From: Thermoanaerobaculia bacterium
GTDB taxonomy: Bacteria; Acidobacteriota; Thermoanaerobaculia; Multivoradales; Multivoraceae
NCBI GenBank assembly: GCA_022822365.1
Contig: JAJEBV010000037.1
Span: 1-64,000 of the forward strand
Length of the DNA: 64,000 bases
Direction: 5' to 3'
Shown: positions 23,843-32,052 of the stretch, one piece after another
Layout of the letters: every line of letters begins with the position of its first letter
How positions within the stretch are numbered: the first letter of the stretch is position 1
Program-made: the position numbers and the translations under genes
The notes under the pieces: model-generated
Told to the model about the DNA's origin: nothing
The model's input: the letters and a program-made list of their open reading frames with translations, nothing else
Database searches by the model: none

Positions 23843-24715
23843 ATGTCGATGACCGAGCATTCCAGGCGTTCGCTTCCCGTCTTCCTGGCTGGCGCCGCGG
23901 CTGCCGCGCTGGCGCTGGCCTGCGCACCGGCCGAAGCGCCGGTGGCGGATGCGGCGGGCGACGAGCAGGCCGCGGCGGAAAGCGAACCGGGGCGGGAGTA
24001 CTACGAGATCCGCCGCTACCGTCTGGCGGACGAAGACAGCCGGCAGACGGTCCTCGCCTACCTGGAAAACGCCCTGGTGCCGGCGCTCAACCGGGCCGGG
24101 ATCGAGAGGGTGGGCGTCTTCGGAGTCGAGCCGCCCGCCGAGGCGGACGAGCCGGTAGACCCGGTGGATTCGCTTTCCGTGTGGGCGATCATCGCCTTCC
24201 CGACTGTCGGGGACTTCACGGCGATGAAGTCGACGCTGGAAGCCGACGCCGAGTACCTGGAAGCCGCCGCGCCGATGTACGCGACGCCGAGGCAGGAGCC
24301 GATCTACGAGCGCGTGGAGAGCTGGTTCCTGCGGGCCTTCAAGGGCATGCCGGAGATGGAGCTGCCGCCCCAGACCGCGGCCGGGCAGGACCGGATCTTC
24401 GAGTTGCGTCTGTACGAGAGCCACAACGAGGAGACGGCTCGCCGCAAGGTCCACATGTTCGACAACGGTGAGATCGACATCATGCGCGACGTCGACATGG
24501 CGCCGCTCCTGTTCGCCGAGCTTCTGATCGGCGAGGACGTACCGGCCCTTGTCTACATCCTGTCGGCCCCCGACATGGAGGCGCACCGGGAGCACTGGCA
24601 GGCGTTCGGCGGCCATCCCGAGTGGATCCGGATGCGCGACATGGACTACTACAAGGGAACCGTCTCGCGGATCGAGAACGTGTTCCTGCGGCCGACCGCG
24701 TTTTCGCAGATCTAG
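23843..24715 (+). CDS. NIPSNAP-domain lipoprotein
   Basis: 290 aa, ATG at 23843 after AAGGAG. The lipobox ALAC follows a short hydrophobic signal. Two ferredoxin-like NIPSNAP repeats are visible: YYEIRRYRLADEDSRQTVLAYLENALVPAL (about 53-82) and IFELRLYESHNEETARRKVHMF (about 190-211). The role of this family is poorly known; some members are found with catabolic enzymes. It is 26 bp after the hydrolase gene. Downstream lies a repeat between convergent gene ends. Confidence 0.82.
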   Translation: MSMTEHSRRSLPVFLAGAAAAALALACAPAEAPVADAAGDEQAAAESEPGREYYEIRRYRLADEDSRQTVLAYLENALVPALNRAGIERVGVFGVEPPAEADEPVDPVDSLSVWAIIAFPTVGDFTAMKSTLEADAEYLEAAAPMYATPRQEPIYERVESWFLRAFKGMPEMELPPQTAAGQDRIFELRLYESHNEETARRKVHMFDNGEIDIMRDVDMAPLLFAELLIGEDVPALVYILSAPDMEAHREHWQAFGGHPEWIRMRDMDYYKGTVSRIENVFLRPTAFSQI

Positions 24716-24720
24716 AGGTC

Positions 24721-24800
24721 GCCGCTTCGCGGCGCGTTGTTGTCCGCGGGTCAGAAGACCCGCGGCTACAGGCTCAGAAGACCCGCGGTTACGGGTCGCC
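24721..24800. repeat. Palindromic repeat between convergent genes
   Basis: A GCCGC/GCGGC hairpin (24721-24733) is followed by a perfect 9-bp stem CCGCGGGTC with loop AGAA (24744-24765). A second partial direct copy, TCAGAAGACCCGCGG, lies at 24774-24788. The AGAA loop is the reverse complement of the TTCT loop of the other elements, so this copy is inverted relative to the one at 107-124. It separates the ends of the NIPSNAP and pilin genes. Confidence 0.7.
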
Positions 24801-24822
24801 GCTGGGCTGGCCGCGCGGCCGG

Positions 24823-25398
24823 CTACTCGGACGTGTCGACTTCGGCGGCGCTGCCCGGCCAGCGTACCCAGTAGCCGTCGGCCCAGACCAGGTCCTCGTT
24901 GAACTCGGTGCCGCGGAAGGCGCCGATCTCGTAGGTGGACTGCGGCTGCTCCGTGGCGGAGCCGTCACGGCCGCCGCTCCAGATGCCGATGACCTGGGTG
25001 CTCAGGAGCTGATCCGAACCGGCGAAGCCGAACCGGTAGGGGTTGTTCCAGCCGTCCCGTTCGGGTACGTCCTGCAGGTAGAAGAACGTGTTCGACGGGC
25101 GGAGCAGGGCAGAGAGGTCCGCGTGGGAGAAGTCGGGATAGGTGAACTCGCTCCAGCTGAACGTGGCGGTCGTGCTCGAGCCGGCGGCCGCGGCGCTGAC
25201 CTGGTCGGTGAGCCACTGCATCCAGGCGGAGCCCACGGCCTTCATGTCGGCCTGGGTGCGGGTCTGGTTCGCGTTCTGCAGCCCGGTCATCAGGTTCGGC
25301 ACCAGCAGCGCGGAGATGATGCCGATGATCGCCACGACGATCAGGAGTTCGATCAGGGTGAAGCCGGCCTGCCGGCTGTGGGAGCGCGCTCCGGTCAT
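24823..25398 (-). CDS. Type IV pilin / GspG-like major pseudopilin
   Basis: 191 aa, ATG at 25398 with AAGGAG 7 bp upstream. It has the class III signal: a short basic leader, then G-FTLIELLIVVAIIGIISALL, with Glu at position 5 of the mature protein and a prepilin peptidase site after Gly. The globular part has NPYRFGFAG and DGYWVRWPG, like calcium-stabilised GspG/PilA-type subunits. No secretion or pilus machinery genes are near. The 161-bp divergent gap to the ATP-grasp gene contains a weak promoter-like pair (TTGGAC at 25503-25498 and TATCAT at 25478-25473, 19-bp spacer). Confidence 0.88.
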   Translation of the reverse strand: MTGARSHSRQAGFTLIELLIVVAIIGIISALLVPNLMTGLQNANQTRTQADMKAVGSAWMQWLTDQVSAAAAGSSTTATFSWSEFTYPDFSHADLSALLRPSNTFFYLQDVPERDGWNNPYRFGFAGSDQLLSTQVIGIWSGGRDGSATEQPQSTYEIGAFRGTEFNEDLVWADGYWVRWPGSAAEVDTSE

Positions 25399-25559
25399 CT
25401 TCGTGCTCCTTGGGTTGAGATTCGAGGTCCGGCCGCAGCGGAGTTGGAGGCGCCTCGCCGACGGCTTACAGGATGATACGGGGCGGAGGGCCGCGGCGTC
25501 CAAGCGGGAGCCCGTTTCTGTAGGGTACAGGGCAATCGCTGTCACGCTCCGGTGGGTCC

Positions 25560-26993
25560 GTGGACTTCAGCCGCTACGAATTCGATCCTGCGATCCATGA
25601 CGAGATGTTCGTCGCGGAGGGGGAGCCTCGCGACCACTGCCGCGCCGTCTACGAGGCGCTCAGGGACCTGCCCGACGGGGACCTGAACACGATTCAGGAG
25701 CGAGTGACCCGCTCCTTTTCCCAGGAGGGCATCACCTTCACCGTCTACGGCGACGAGGAGGCCGAGGAGCGGATCATCCCGATCGATTGCGTGCCGCGCC
25801 TGCTCGCCCTGGCGGAATGGCGGGAGCTCGAAGCCGGCCTGGTGCAGCGGATTCGGACCCTCAACCTGTTCCTCGCCGACGTCTACGGCGACTGCCGCGT
25901 CGTCAGGGACGGAGTGATTCCCGCCGACGTCATCCTTGGCTGCCCGCAGTATCGGCTGGCGATGCGCGGCGTCGGCGTGCCGAACGACGTCTGGGTGACG
26001 ATCTGCGGCACGGACATCGTGCGCACGCACGAGGGCTTCATGGTGCTGGAGGACAACCTGCGCGTGCCTTCCGGCGTGTCCTACATGATCGCCAACCGCA
26101 AGGCGGTGAAGGCCGGCCTGCGCCTGCTCTACCGGCGTTCCCGCGTTCAGGACGTCGAGCAGTACGGCAGCCTGTTGCGGCAGACCCTCTGTGAGCTGTC
26201 GCCGGGGGGGCGCCCGGATCCGTGCCTGGTGTTGCTTACTCCGGGCACCTACAACTCGGCGTTCTACGAGCACATGTTCCTCGCTCACGAGATCGGCGCC
26301 GAACTGGTCGAAGGGCAGGATCTGCTGGTCAACGACGGCTTCGTCTACATGCGGACCACCACCGGCCTCAGGCGGGTCGACGTGATCTACCGCCGCGTGG
26401 ACGACGACTTCCTCGATCCGCTCGTCTTTCGCGAGGACTCCCTGCTGGGCGTTCCGGGTCTGATGAACGCCTTCAAGCGCGGCAACGTGGCCCTGGCCAA
26501 CGCTCCGGGAACGGGCGTCGCCGACGACAAGAGCGTCTACGCCTACGTGCCGGACATGGTTCGCTACTACCTGGGCGAGGAGCCACTGCTCCAGAACGTC
26601 GAGACGCACCTCTGCCGGCGGCCCGAGGACCTGGAGTACACGCTGGACAACCTGGAGCACCTGGTGGTCAAGCGGGTCGGCGAGTCGGGTGGCTACGGCA
26701 TGCTGGTCGGCCCGCACTCGACGCCGGAGGAACGGGACGAGTACGCGAGGACGCTCCGGGCCGATCCGGCGGATTTCGTTTCGCAGCCCACCCTGGCGCT
26801 GTCGCGGTCGCCCTGCCTGATCGACGGTCACGCCGAACCGCGCCACGTCGACCTCCGCCCCTTCGTCCTGACCGGAAACGAGACCCGGATCGTCCCCGGG
26901 GCGTTCTGCCGGGTGGCCCTGCGCAGGGGCAGCCTGGTCGTGAACTCGAGCCAGGGCGGCGGCGGCAAGGACCTCTGGGTGGTCGACCTCTGA
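25560..26993 (+). CDS. Circularly permuted ATP-grasp protein (DUF404/DUF407 type)
   Basis: 477 aa from a GTG at 25560. The sequence follows the circularly permuted ATP-grasp family: FDPAIHDEMF near the N-terminus, QERVTRSFSQEGITFTVYG, EDNLRVPSGVSYM, LLVNDGFVYMRTTTGLRRVDVIYRR and GESGGYGMLVGP (the ATP-binding glycine loop). These enzymes are predicted to join an amino acid to a peptide or another carboxylate. The stop overlaps the next start (TGATG). The trio with alpha-E and transglutaminase is widely conserved. No Anbu proteasome-like gene accompanies it here. Confidence 0.9.
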   Translation: MDFSRYEFDPAIHDEMFVAEGEPRDHCRAVYEALRDLPDGDLNTIQERVTRSFSQEGITFTVYGDEEAEERIIPIDCVPRLLALAEWRELEAGLVQRIRTLNLFLADVYGDCRVVRDGVIPADVILGCPQYRLAMRGVGVPNDVWVTICGTDIVRTHEGFMVLEDNLRVPSGVSYMIANRKAVKAGLRLLYRRSRVQDVEQYGSLLRQTLCELSPGGRPDPCLVLLTPGTYNSAFYEHMFLAHEIGAELVEGQDLLVNDGFVYMRTTTGLRRVDVIYRRVDDDFLDPLVFREDSLLGVPGLMNAFKRGNVALANAPGTGVADDKSVYAYVPDMVRYYLGEEPLLQNVETHLCRRPEDLEYTLDNLEHLVVKRVGESGGYGMLVGPHSTPEERDEYARTLRADPADFVSQPTLALSRSPCLIDGHAEPRHVDLRPFVLTGNETRIVPGAFCRVALRRGSLVVNSSQGGGGKDLWVVDL

Positions 26994-27955
26994 TGCTCTC
27001 GCGCAGCGCCCAGGGGGTCTACTGGATGGCCCGCTACCTGGCGAGGGCCGGCTACCTGAGCCGCCTGCTGGAGTTGCAGGTGCAGTTTCTGGTCGACCGT
27101 TCGGTCGAGGAGATTCACTTCGGCTGGAAACGGATCTACCGGTGCATGAAGCGGTTGCCGCCCCCGGGCGAGCAGTTTCTGCCGGAGACGGACGAGTTCG
27201 CCCTGGCGGACGCCTTCACGCTGGCGGACGACCTGACGTTCGAGCGTTCGAATCCGGATTCCGTGTGGAGCGCCGTGGCCAGCGGGCGCGAGAACGCGCG
27301 CCAGATGCGTCACTGCATCAGCGGCGAGATGTGGACCACCCTGAACGCCGCCTGGCTGCGGATTCGCGATCTCGAGGCCGTCGATATCTGGAGGACGCCG
27401 GAGGTCTTCTACGCCCGGACGCGAAGCGAGATCCACAATTTCGTCGGGGTCGCGGACGCGACGATGTACCGTGGCGCGGCGTGGCGGTTCATGCGCCTCG
27501 GCCGGGCCATCGAGCGGGCGCAACTCGCGGTGTCTCTGCTGCTGGCCCAGATCGATCTCAGCCGGCGCACGGAGCGGCGGACCCTGGGCTGGGCCAGCAT
27601 GCTGCGCACTCACCATGCTCTGGAGGCCTACGGCCGCGTCTACGGCATCGACCTGAAACCGGACAGGGTCCTGGACCTGCTGGTCGCCGACCCGTCCCTC
27701 CCCGGCTCCGTACTCGCAACCGTGCAGGCCGCGGCGACCGAACTTCAGGGCCTGGACGGCGGGCCGGGCGTCGAGGCAGACGCCGCCGCACGGCGGCTGG
27801 CGGGCCGGGCCGAGGCGCTCATCCTCTACGACTGGCCGGAAGCGTCAGCACCCGAAGAACTGCTGGAACAGGTCGGTCAGTCCACCCGCGATCTGCACGA
27901 GGCCGTGCTCGACGCCTTCGTCGACTACGCGATCGAGGATTCTCCGCTGCGGTGA
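26993..27955 (+). CDS. Alpha-E domain protein
   Basis: 320 aa, all-helical. The start MLSRSAQGVYWMARYLARAGYLSRLLE is a variant of the alpha-E signature (usually RYxERAE), and MYRGAAWRFMRLGRAIERAQ repeats the pattern at mid-length. The function is unknown, but it always travels with circularly permuted ATP-grasp and transglutaminase genes. It overlaps both neighbours (1 bp upstream, 4 bp downstream), so the three proteins are probably made together and may form a peptide-ligating/hydrolysing complex. Confidence 0.88.
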   Translation: MLSRSAQGVYWMARYLARAGYLSRLLELQVQFLVDRSVEEIHFGWKRIYRCMKRLPPPGEQFLPETDEFALADAFTLADDLTFERSNPDSVWSAVASGRENARQMRHCISGEMWTTLNAAWLRIRDLEAVDIWRTPEVFYARTRSEIHNFVGVADATMYRGAAWRFMRLGRAIERAQLAVSLLLAQIDLSRRTERRTLGWASMLRTHHALEAYGRVYGIDLKPDRVLDLLVADPSLPGSVLATVQAAATELQGLDGGPGVEADAAARRLAGRAEALILYDWPEASAPEELLEQVGQSTRDLHEAVLDAFVDYAIEDSPLR

Positions 27956-28821
27956 CGTCTGTCCGCCCACTCCGCTACGACGTTGAGCACCGGACGCGAT
28001 ACGAGTACTCGGACGGCGTCCGCGGCTGCGTTCTGATGCTCTGTCTGCAGCCGGTCCGGACACCGGGTCAGAGGGTGCGGCGTTTCGAGATCGAGACGAT
28101 CCCGGCCGCGTCCCTGAGTCCGGAGCGGGACGGTTTCGGCAACCGCCGCCACGTTCTGAACATCCATCGGCGGCACGGGGAACTCGTGATCACCTCCCGG
28201 TTTCGGGCGGAGCTCGACGCGGCGCCGGGCGTGGAAGCGGTGGGCGGCTGGGAGGAAGTGCGGTCGCGGCGCCTGTTGCCGGAGTACTGGCACTTCGTCG
28301 AACCCAGCGCGCTCGCCCGGCCGTCCCCCGCGATCGAGCACTTCGTTCGCGACGAGGGGTTTCGCCCGGAAGATGATCCGATGGAAAGCCTGATCCGCCT
28401 GTCCGACGGGATTCGCGAGCGCTTCGAGTACGAGCCGGGCAGCACCGCGGCCGACTCGCCCATCGAGCACCTGCTCGAGTCGGGCCGGGGCGTGTGCCAG
28501 GACTACGCCCACCTGATGATCGCGATTGCCCGTTCCTGGGGCGTTCCCTCCCGCTACGTGTCCGGCTATCTCCACGACACCGGGCGGGCCGGCGAGCGAG
28601 TGACGGCCGCCGCCAGTCACGCGTGGGTGGAATGCTGGTTGCCTGGGCCTGGTTGGGTAGGCTTCGATCCTACGAACACGACCTTCAGCGATCAGCGACA
28701 CATCCGCGTGGCCGCGGGCAGGGACTATTCCGACGTTTCCCCCACGAGGGGGGTGTTCCAGGGCGCCGGGGATGCGCGGATCGCCGTGGATGTGATAGTG
28801 AATGCAGTTGACAACGCATGA
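27952..28821 (+). CDS. Transglutaminase-like cysteine peptidase
   Basis: 289 aa from a GTG at 27952 overlapping the alpha-E stop. An N-terminal bacterial transglutaminase-like domain (YDVEHRTRYEYSDGV) precedes the catalytic core. The catalytic triad is visible: Cys in SGRGVCQDYAHLMIAIAR, His in ASHAWVECW and Asp in GFDPTN. It is expected to hydrolyse or transfer amide bonds, completing the ATP-grasp/alpha-E/transglutaminase trio. There is no signal peptide, so it is cytoplasmic. The STAS gene follows by 35 bp on the same strand. Confidence 0.9.
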   Translation: MTSVRPLRYDVEHRTRYEYSDGVRGCVLMLCLQPVRTPGQRVRRFEIETIPAASLSPERDGFGNRRHVLNIHRRHGELVITSRFRAELDAAPGVEAVGGWEEVRSRRLLPEYWHFVEPSALARPSPAIEHFVRDEGFRPEDDPMESLIRLSDGIRERFEYEPGSTAADSPIEHLLESGRGVCQDYAHLMIAIARSWGVPSRYVSGYLHDTGRAGERVTAAASHAWVECWLPGPGWVGFDPTNTTFSDQRHIRVAAGRDYSDVSPTRGVFQGAGDARIAVDVIVNAVDNA

Positions 28822-28856
28822 CTTGGCGGGAAGAACCGCGACGGGAGGCAGAGACG

Positions 28857-29192
28857 ATGAACGTCCAGATGGAGAATCACGAGGGGGTCCTTGTGGCCAG
28901 GGTCGAGGGCCGCGTCGACAGCTCGAATTCCCAGGACTTCGAGCGGCAACTGCAAGGGGCGATCGGCGACGAGGTCAAGGCCGTGGTCATGGACCTGGGC
29001 CAGCTCGCCTACATCAGCAGCGCCGGTCTGAGGGTCGTCCTGCTGATCGCGAAGACGCTCGGCCAGCGCAACGTGAGCATCTCCCTTTGCGCGTTGAGCG
29101 ATCCCGTGCAGTCGGTGTTCGAGATCAGCGGCTTCAACCGCATCATCCAGATCTACGACACCCAGGCCGACGCCCTGGCGGCCGCGGGGTAG
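28857..29192 (+). CDS. STAS-domain anti-sigma factor antagonist (RsbV/SpoIIAA-like)
   Basis: 111 aa, ATG at 28857 after GGGAGG. A single STAS domain: MDLGQLAYISSAGLRVVLL contains the site where RsbV-type proteins are phosphorylated (S54/S55 here, in SSAG). Unphosphorylated protein would bind the RsbW-like kinase encoded two genes downstream and free that kinase's partner. The phosphatase that would reset it is the next gene. No sigma factor gene is in the window, so the final target is unknown. Confidence 0.9.
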   Translation: MNVQMENHEGVLVARVEGRVDSSNSQDFERQLQGAIGDEVKAVVMDLGQLAYISSAGLRVVLLIAKTLGQRNVSISLCALSDPVQSVFEISGFNRIIQIYDTQADALAAAG

Positions 29193-29223
29193 AGGTTCCG
29201 GGCGCGGAAGGGTAGCGGTCCAG

Positions 29224-30396
29224 GTGGGCGATCGGGACAGTCCCGACTACAAGATCCTTGTCGTCGATGACGAGCCGGATCTGGAGCGCTTGGTCCGCCA
29301 GCGCATGCGCCGCCACATCCGTGGGGGCAAGTACGGCTTCGAGTTCGCCGGCAACGGTGTCGAAGCGTTGCAGGTCCTGGCGGAGAAGCAGGACATCGAC
29401 ATCGTCCTCTCGGACATCAACATGCCGAAGATGGACGGTCTGACCCTGTTGCAGCAGATCCCCGAGGTGAACGCGGACATCCGCTCGGTCATCGTCTCGG
29501 CGTACGGCGACATGGAGAACATCCGCACCGCCATGAACCGCGGCGCCTTCGACTTCGTCACCAAACCGATCGACTTCACCGACCTCGAAGTGACGATCGA
29601 GCGGACGCTGCGGCACCTCGACGAGTGGCGCGCCGCCCTGGCCTCGCGGGACAAGCTGGTGGCGATACAGAACGAGCTCGACGTGGCGACGAAGATCCAG
29701 CAGTCGATCCTGCCGGACACCTTCCCCCGACTGGACGGCTGCGAGGTCTACGGCTGCATGCATGCCGCGCGCAACGTCGGGGGGGACTTCTTCGACGTGA
29801 TCAACCTGGACGGCGGGCGGGTCGGGCTCGCGGTGGCCGACGTGTCGGACAAGGGGGTGCCGGCGGCGCTGTTCATGATGTCGAGCCGCACCCTGCTCAA
29901 GGGGGCCGCCATCGGCGTCGAGGAGCCGTCCACGGTCCTGCGTGAGGTCAACGACCTGCTGAACGAGACGAACGAGGCGGCGATGTTCGTCACCGTGTTC
30001 TACGGCGTCTACGATCCCGCGACCAGAGTGCTCACGTACTCCAACGGCGGTCACAACCCTCCGCTGGTCGTTCACTCCGACGGGACTTCGGAGGAACTCG
30101 AACTGACGGGTGGTCTCGCGCTCGGTGCGATCCCGGGTTTCGAGTACGGACAGGCCAACGTCCGGCTCAACCCGGGAGATCTGGTCGTCTTCTTCACGGA
30201 CGGAGTCACCGAGGCGATCAACATGTCGAGCGAGGAGTTCGGCCTCGAGTCGCTCCGGGGCCTGTTCCGGGACGGCCGGACGCCGGGCGCCCGGGAAGCC
30301 GCCGAGGCGATTCTGCAGGCGGTGCAGGATTTCGCGGGCGAAGCGCCGCAGTTCGACGATCTGACCTGCATGACCTTGCGTGTCGCCGACGAGTGA
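29224..30396 (+). CDS. REC-PP2C (RsbU/SpoIIE-type) response regulator phosphatase
   Basis: 390 aa from a GTG at 29224. Residues about 9-125 are a receiver domain with D15/D16, phosphoacceptor D64 (LSDINMPKMDG) and the conserved Lys in FVTKPIDF. A helical linker (LVAIQNELDVATKIQQSILP) joins it to a SpoIIE/PP2C phosphatase domain with ARNVGGDFFDV, LAVADVSDKGVPAALFM, VVFFTDGVTEA and DDLTCMTLRV. It is expected to dephosphorylate the STAS protein when its receiver is phosphorylated. The histidine kinase three genes on is the obvious donor. Its stop overlaps the next start by 4 bp. Confidence 0.93.
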   Translation: MGDRDSPDYKILVVDDEPDLERLVRQRMRRHIRGGKYGFEFAGNGVEALQVLAEKQDIDIVLSDINMPKMDGLTLLQQIPEVNADIRSVIVSAYGDMENIRTAMNRGAFDFVTKPIDFTDLEVTIERTLRHLDEWRAALASRDKLVAIQNELDVATKIQQSILPDTFPRLDGCEVYGCMHAARNVGGDFFDVINLDGGRVGLAVADVSDKGVPAALFMMSSRTLLKGAAIGVEEPSTVLREVNDLLNETNEAAMFVTVFYGVYDPATRVLTYSNGGHNPPLVVHSDGTSEELELTGGLALGAIPGFEYGQANVRLNPGDLVVFFTDGVTEAINMSSEEFGLESLRGLFRDGRTPGAREAAEAILQAVQDFAGEAPQFDDLTCMTLRVADE

Positions 30397-30812
30397 GCGC
30401 CAGCCTCCAACTTCGTGTTACGAACCGGATCGAAGAGCTTCCGGCGGTCGCGGAGGCGGTGGAGGCGCTCGGTGCGGAGGAGGGTTGGAGCCAGGACACG
30501 ACCTACGCCGTCGTCCTCGGACTGGAGGAAGTGGCGACGAACGTGGTGCGTCACGGCGGCGGCGAGCCTGGCGGCAGCGAGATCGAGATCGAGGTCACGT
30601 CCAGCGACGACGAAGTCCGGGTTGAGGTTCGCGATGGCGGAAAGGCGTTCGACCCCTTCCACGAGGCGCCCGAGCCGGACCTCGACGCGGCAGTTCAGGA
30701 CCGGGAGATCGGCGGTCTGGGGGTCCACTTCGTGAAGGTCCTCATGGATGAAACTTCCTACAGCCGTGAGGGCGGCCGCAACCATGTGACCATGGTCAAG
30801 CGCCGGAGTTGA
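30393..30812 (+). CDS. RsbW-like anti-sigma factor serine kinase (HATPase)
   Basis: 139 aa from a GTG at 30393. A small GHKL ATPase domain: N-box GLEEVATNVVRHG, G1 motif VEVRDGGKAFDP and G2-like GGLGVHFVKVLMDE. Such kinases phosphorylate the STAS antagonist and hold a sigma factor or other target until released. It overlaps the REC-PP2C gene by 4 bp and lies two genes after the STAS gene, giving a full RsbU-RsbV-RsbW switch. The periplasmic binding protein gene follows by 25 bp. Confidence 0.9.
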   Translation: MSASLQLRVTNRIEELPAVAEAVEALGAEEGWSQDTTYAVVLGLEEVATNVVRHGGGEPGGSEIEIEVTSSDDEVRVEVRDGGKAFDPFHEAPEPDLDAAVQDREIGGLGVHFVKVLMDETSYSREGGRNHVTMVKRRS

Positions 30813-30837
30813 ACTCCGCACGGGGAAGCCGAGAGCG

Positions 30838-32052
30838 ATGCGCGCACGTGCTGCTCGAACAGCTCTGACCGCGTCAGCCTGGGTCGCGGCGGCGTTGCTC
30901 GTTCCGGCTTTGTCGCCGGCTCAGCCGCCCGAGTCGCCGGGCGAGGCGGAAGGGACGCCGGGCGTTTCGGCCGAGCGCATCCTGTTCGGCCAGTCCGCCG
31001 CCTTCAGCGGTCCGGCGGCCGAACTGGGCAGGGGAATGCGGCTCGGCATCCAGGCGGCCTTCAAGGAGGCCAACGATGCCGGCGGCGTGCACGGCCGGCG
31101 CCTGGAGCTGGTCACGGTGGACGACGGCTACGAGCCGGAGGCAGCGATCAGCAACACGCGCCGCCTGATCGAGGACGAGGGCGTGTTCGCCCTGGTCGGC
31201 GGCGTCGGCACGCCGACCTCGCGCTCCGCGGTACCGGTCGCCGAAGAGGCGGGTGTCCCGTACATCGCTCCGTTCACCGGCGCGGGCTTTCTCCGCGGCG
31301 AACCGCACGTGATCAACCTCCGCGCCTCCTACGCCCAGGAGACGGAGGAAATGGTGGAGCGACTGACCAGGGATCTCGGCATCGAGCGGATCGCGGTCGT
31401 CATCCAGAACGACTCCTTCGGGCGCGCCGGCCTGGCGGGCGTTCGTGCCGCGTTCGACAGACGGGGCATGGAGGCGGTCGCCATCGGCGTCTATCCGCGC
31501 AACACGACCGCCGTCAAGACGGCCATCGTCGACATCGAGGTGGGGCGGCCGGAGGCCGTCATCATCGTGGGCGCCTATCAGCCGGTCGCCAGCCTGATCG
31601 CTTGGACTCGTCACATTGGCCTCGACCCGGTGTTCATGACGCTGTCATTCGTGGGCAGCAACGCACTGGCGGAGGAGCTGGGTCCACGCGGCGCCGGCGT
31701 CTACGTCACCCAGGTCGTGCCATTCCCGACCGCGCGCAACTCGAGAGTCGCTGCGGCCTACCGGCGGGCCCTGCGCGAACACACCGCTGGCGCCGAGCCC
31801 GGCTTCGTCTCGTTCGAGGGTTACCTGGCTGGACGGCTGGTGATCGAAGCGCTCGAACGATGCGGGACGACCGTTGATCGGGATCGCTTCATTCAGACAC
31901 TCCGCAGCGCGGGTTCCCTCGACCTGGATGGCTTTCGACTCGCATTCGGCGAGGAGGACAACCAGGGGTCGGACGCCGTGTTCCTGACCGTGATCGACGA
32001 ACGGGGCCGGTACCGGCCCGCGACGCGTCTGGAAGCCGCGGTGAGCCAATGA
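30838..32052 (+). CDS. Periplasmic binding protein (Leu/Ile/Val-type, Peripla_BP_6)
   Basis: 404 aa. A signal peptide ends near LSPAQ (about residue 30). The fold is a type I periplasmic binding protein like LivJ/AmiC: ILFGQSAAFSGPAAELGRGMRLGIQAAFKE, GGVHGRRLELVTVDDGYEP, FALVGGVGTPTSRSAVP and AVVIQNDSFGRAGLAG. No ABC permease or ATPase of the branched-chain type is adjacent. Instead its gene overlaps the histidine kinase gene by 4 bp. This suits a sensing role, handing ligand information to the kinase as TorT does for TorS. The ligand is unknown. Confidence 0.88.
   Translation: MRARAARTALTASAWVAAALLVPALSPAQPPESPGEAEGTPGVSAERILFGQSAAFSGPAAELGRGMRLGIQAAFKEANDAGGVHGRRLELVTVDDGYEPEAAISNTRRLIEDEGVFALVGGVGTPTSRSAVPVAEEAGVPYIAPFTGAGFLRGEPHVINLRASYAQETEEMVERLTRDLGIERIAVVIQNDSFGRAGLAGVRAAFDRRGMEAVAIGVYPRNTTAVKTAIVDIEVGRPEAVIIVGAYQPVASLIAWTRHIGLDPVFMTLSFVGSNALAEELGPRGAGVYVTQVVPFPTARNSRVAAAYRRALREHTAGAEPGFVSFEGYLAGRLVIEALERCGTTVDRDRFIQTLRSAGSLDLDGFRLAFGEEDNQGSDAVFLTVIDERGRYRPATRLEAAVSQ

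Noticed and set aside
24721-24800. CRISPR-like repeats
   Set aside because: The copies are palindromic elements with uneven spacing, not regular repeats separated by unique spacers, and there are no cas genes.
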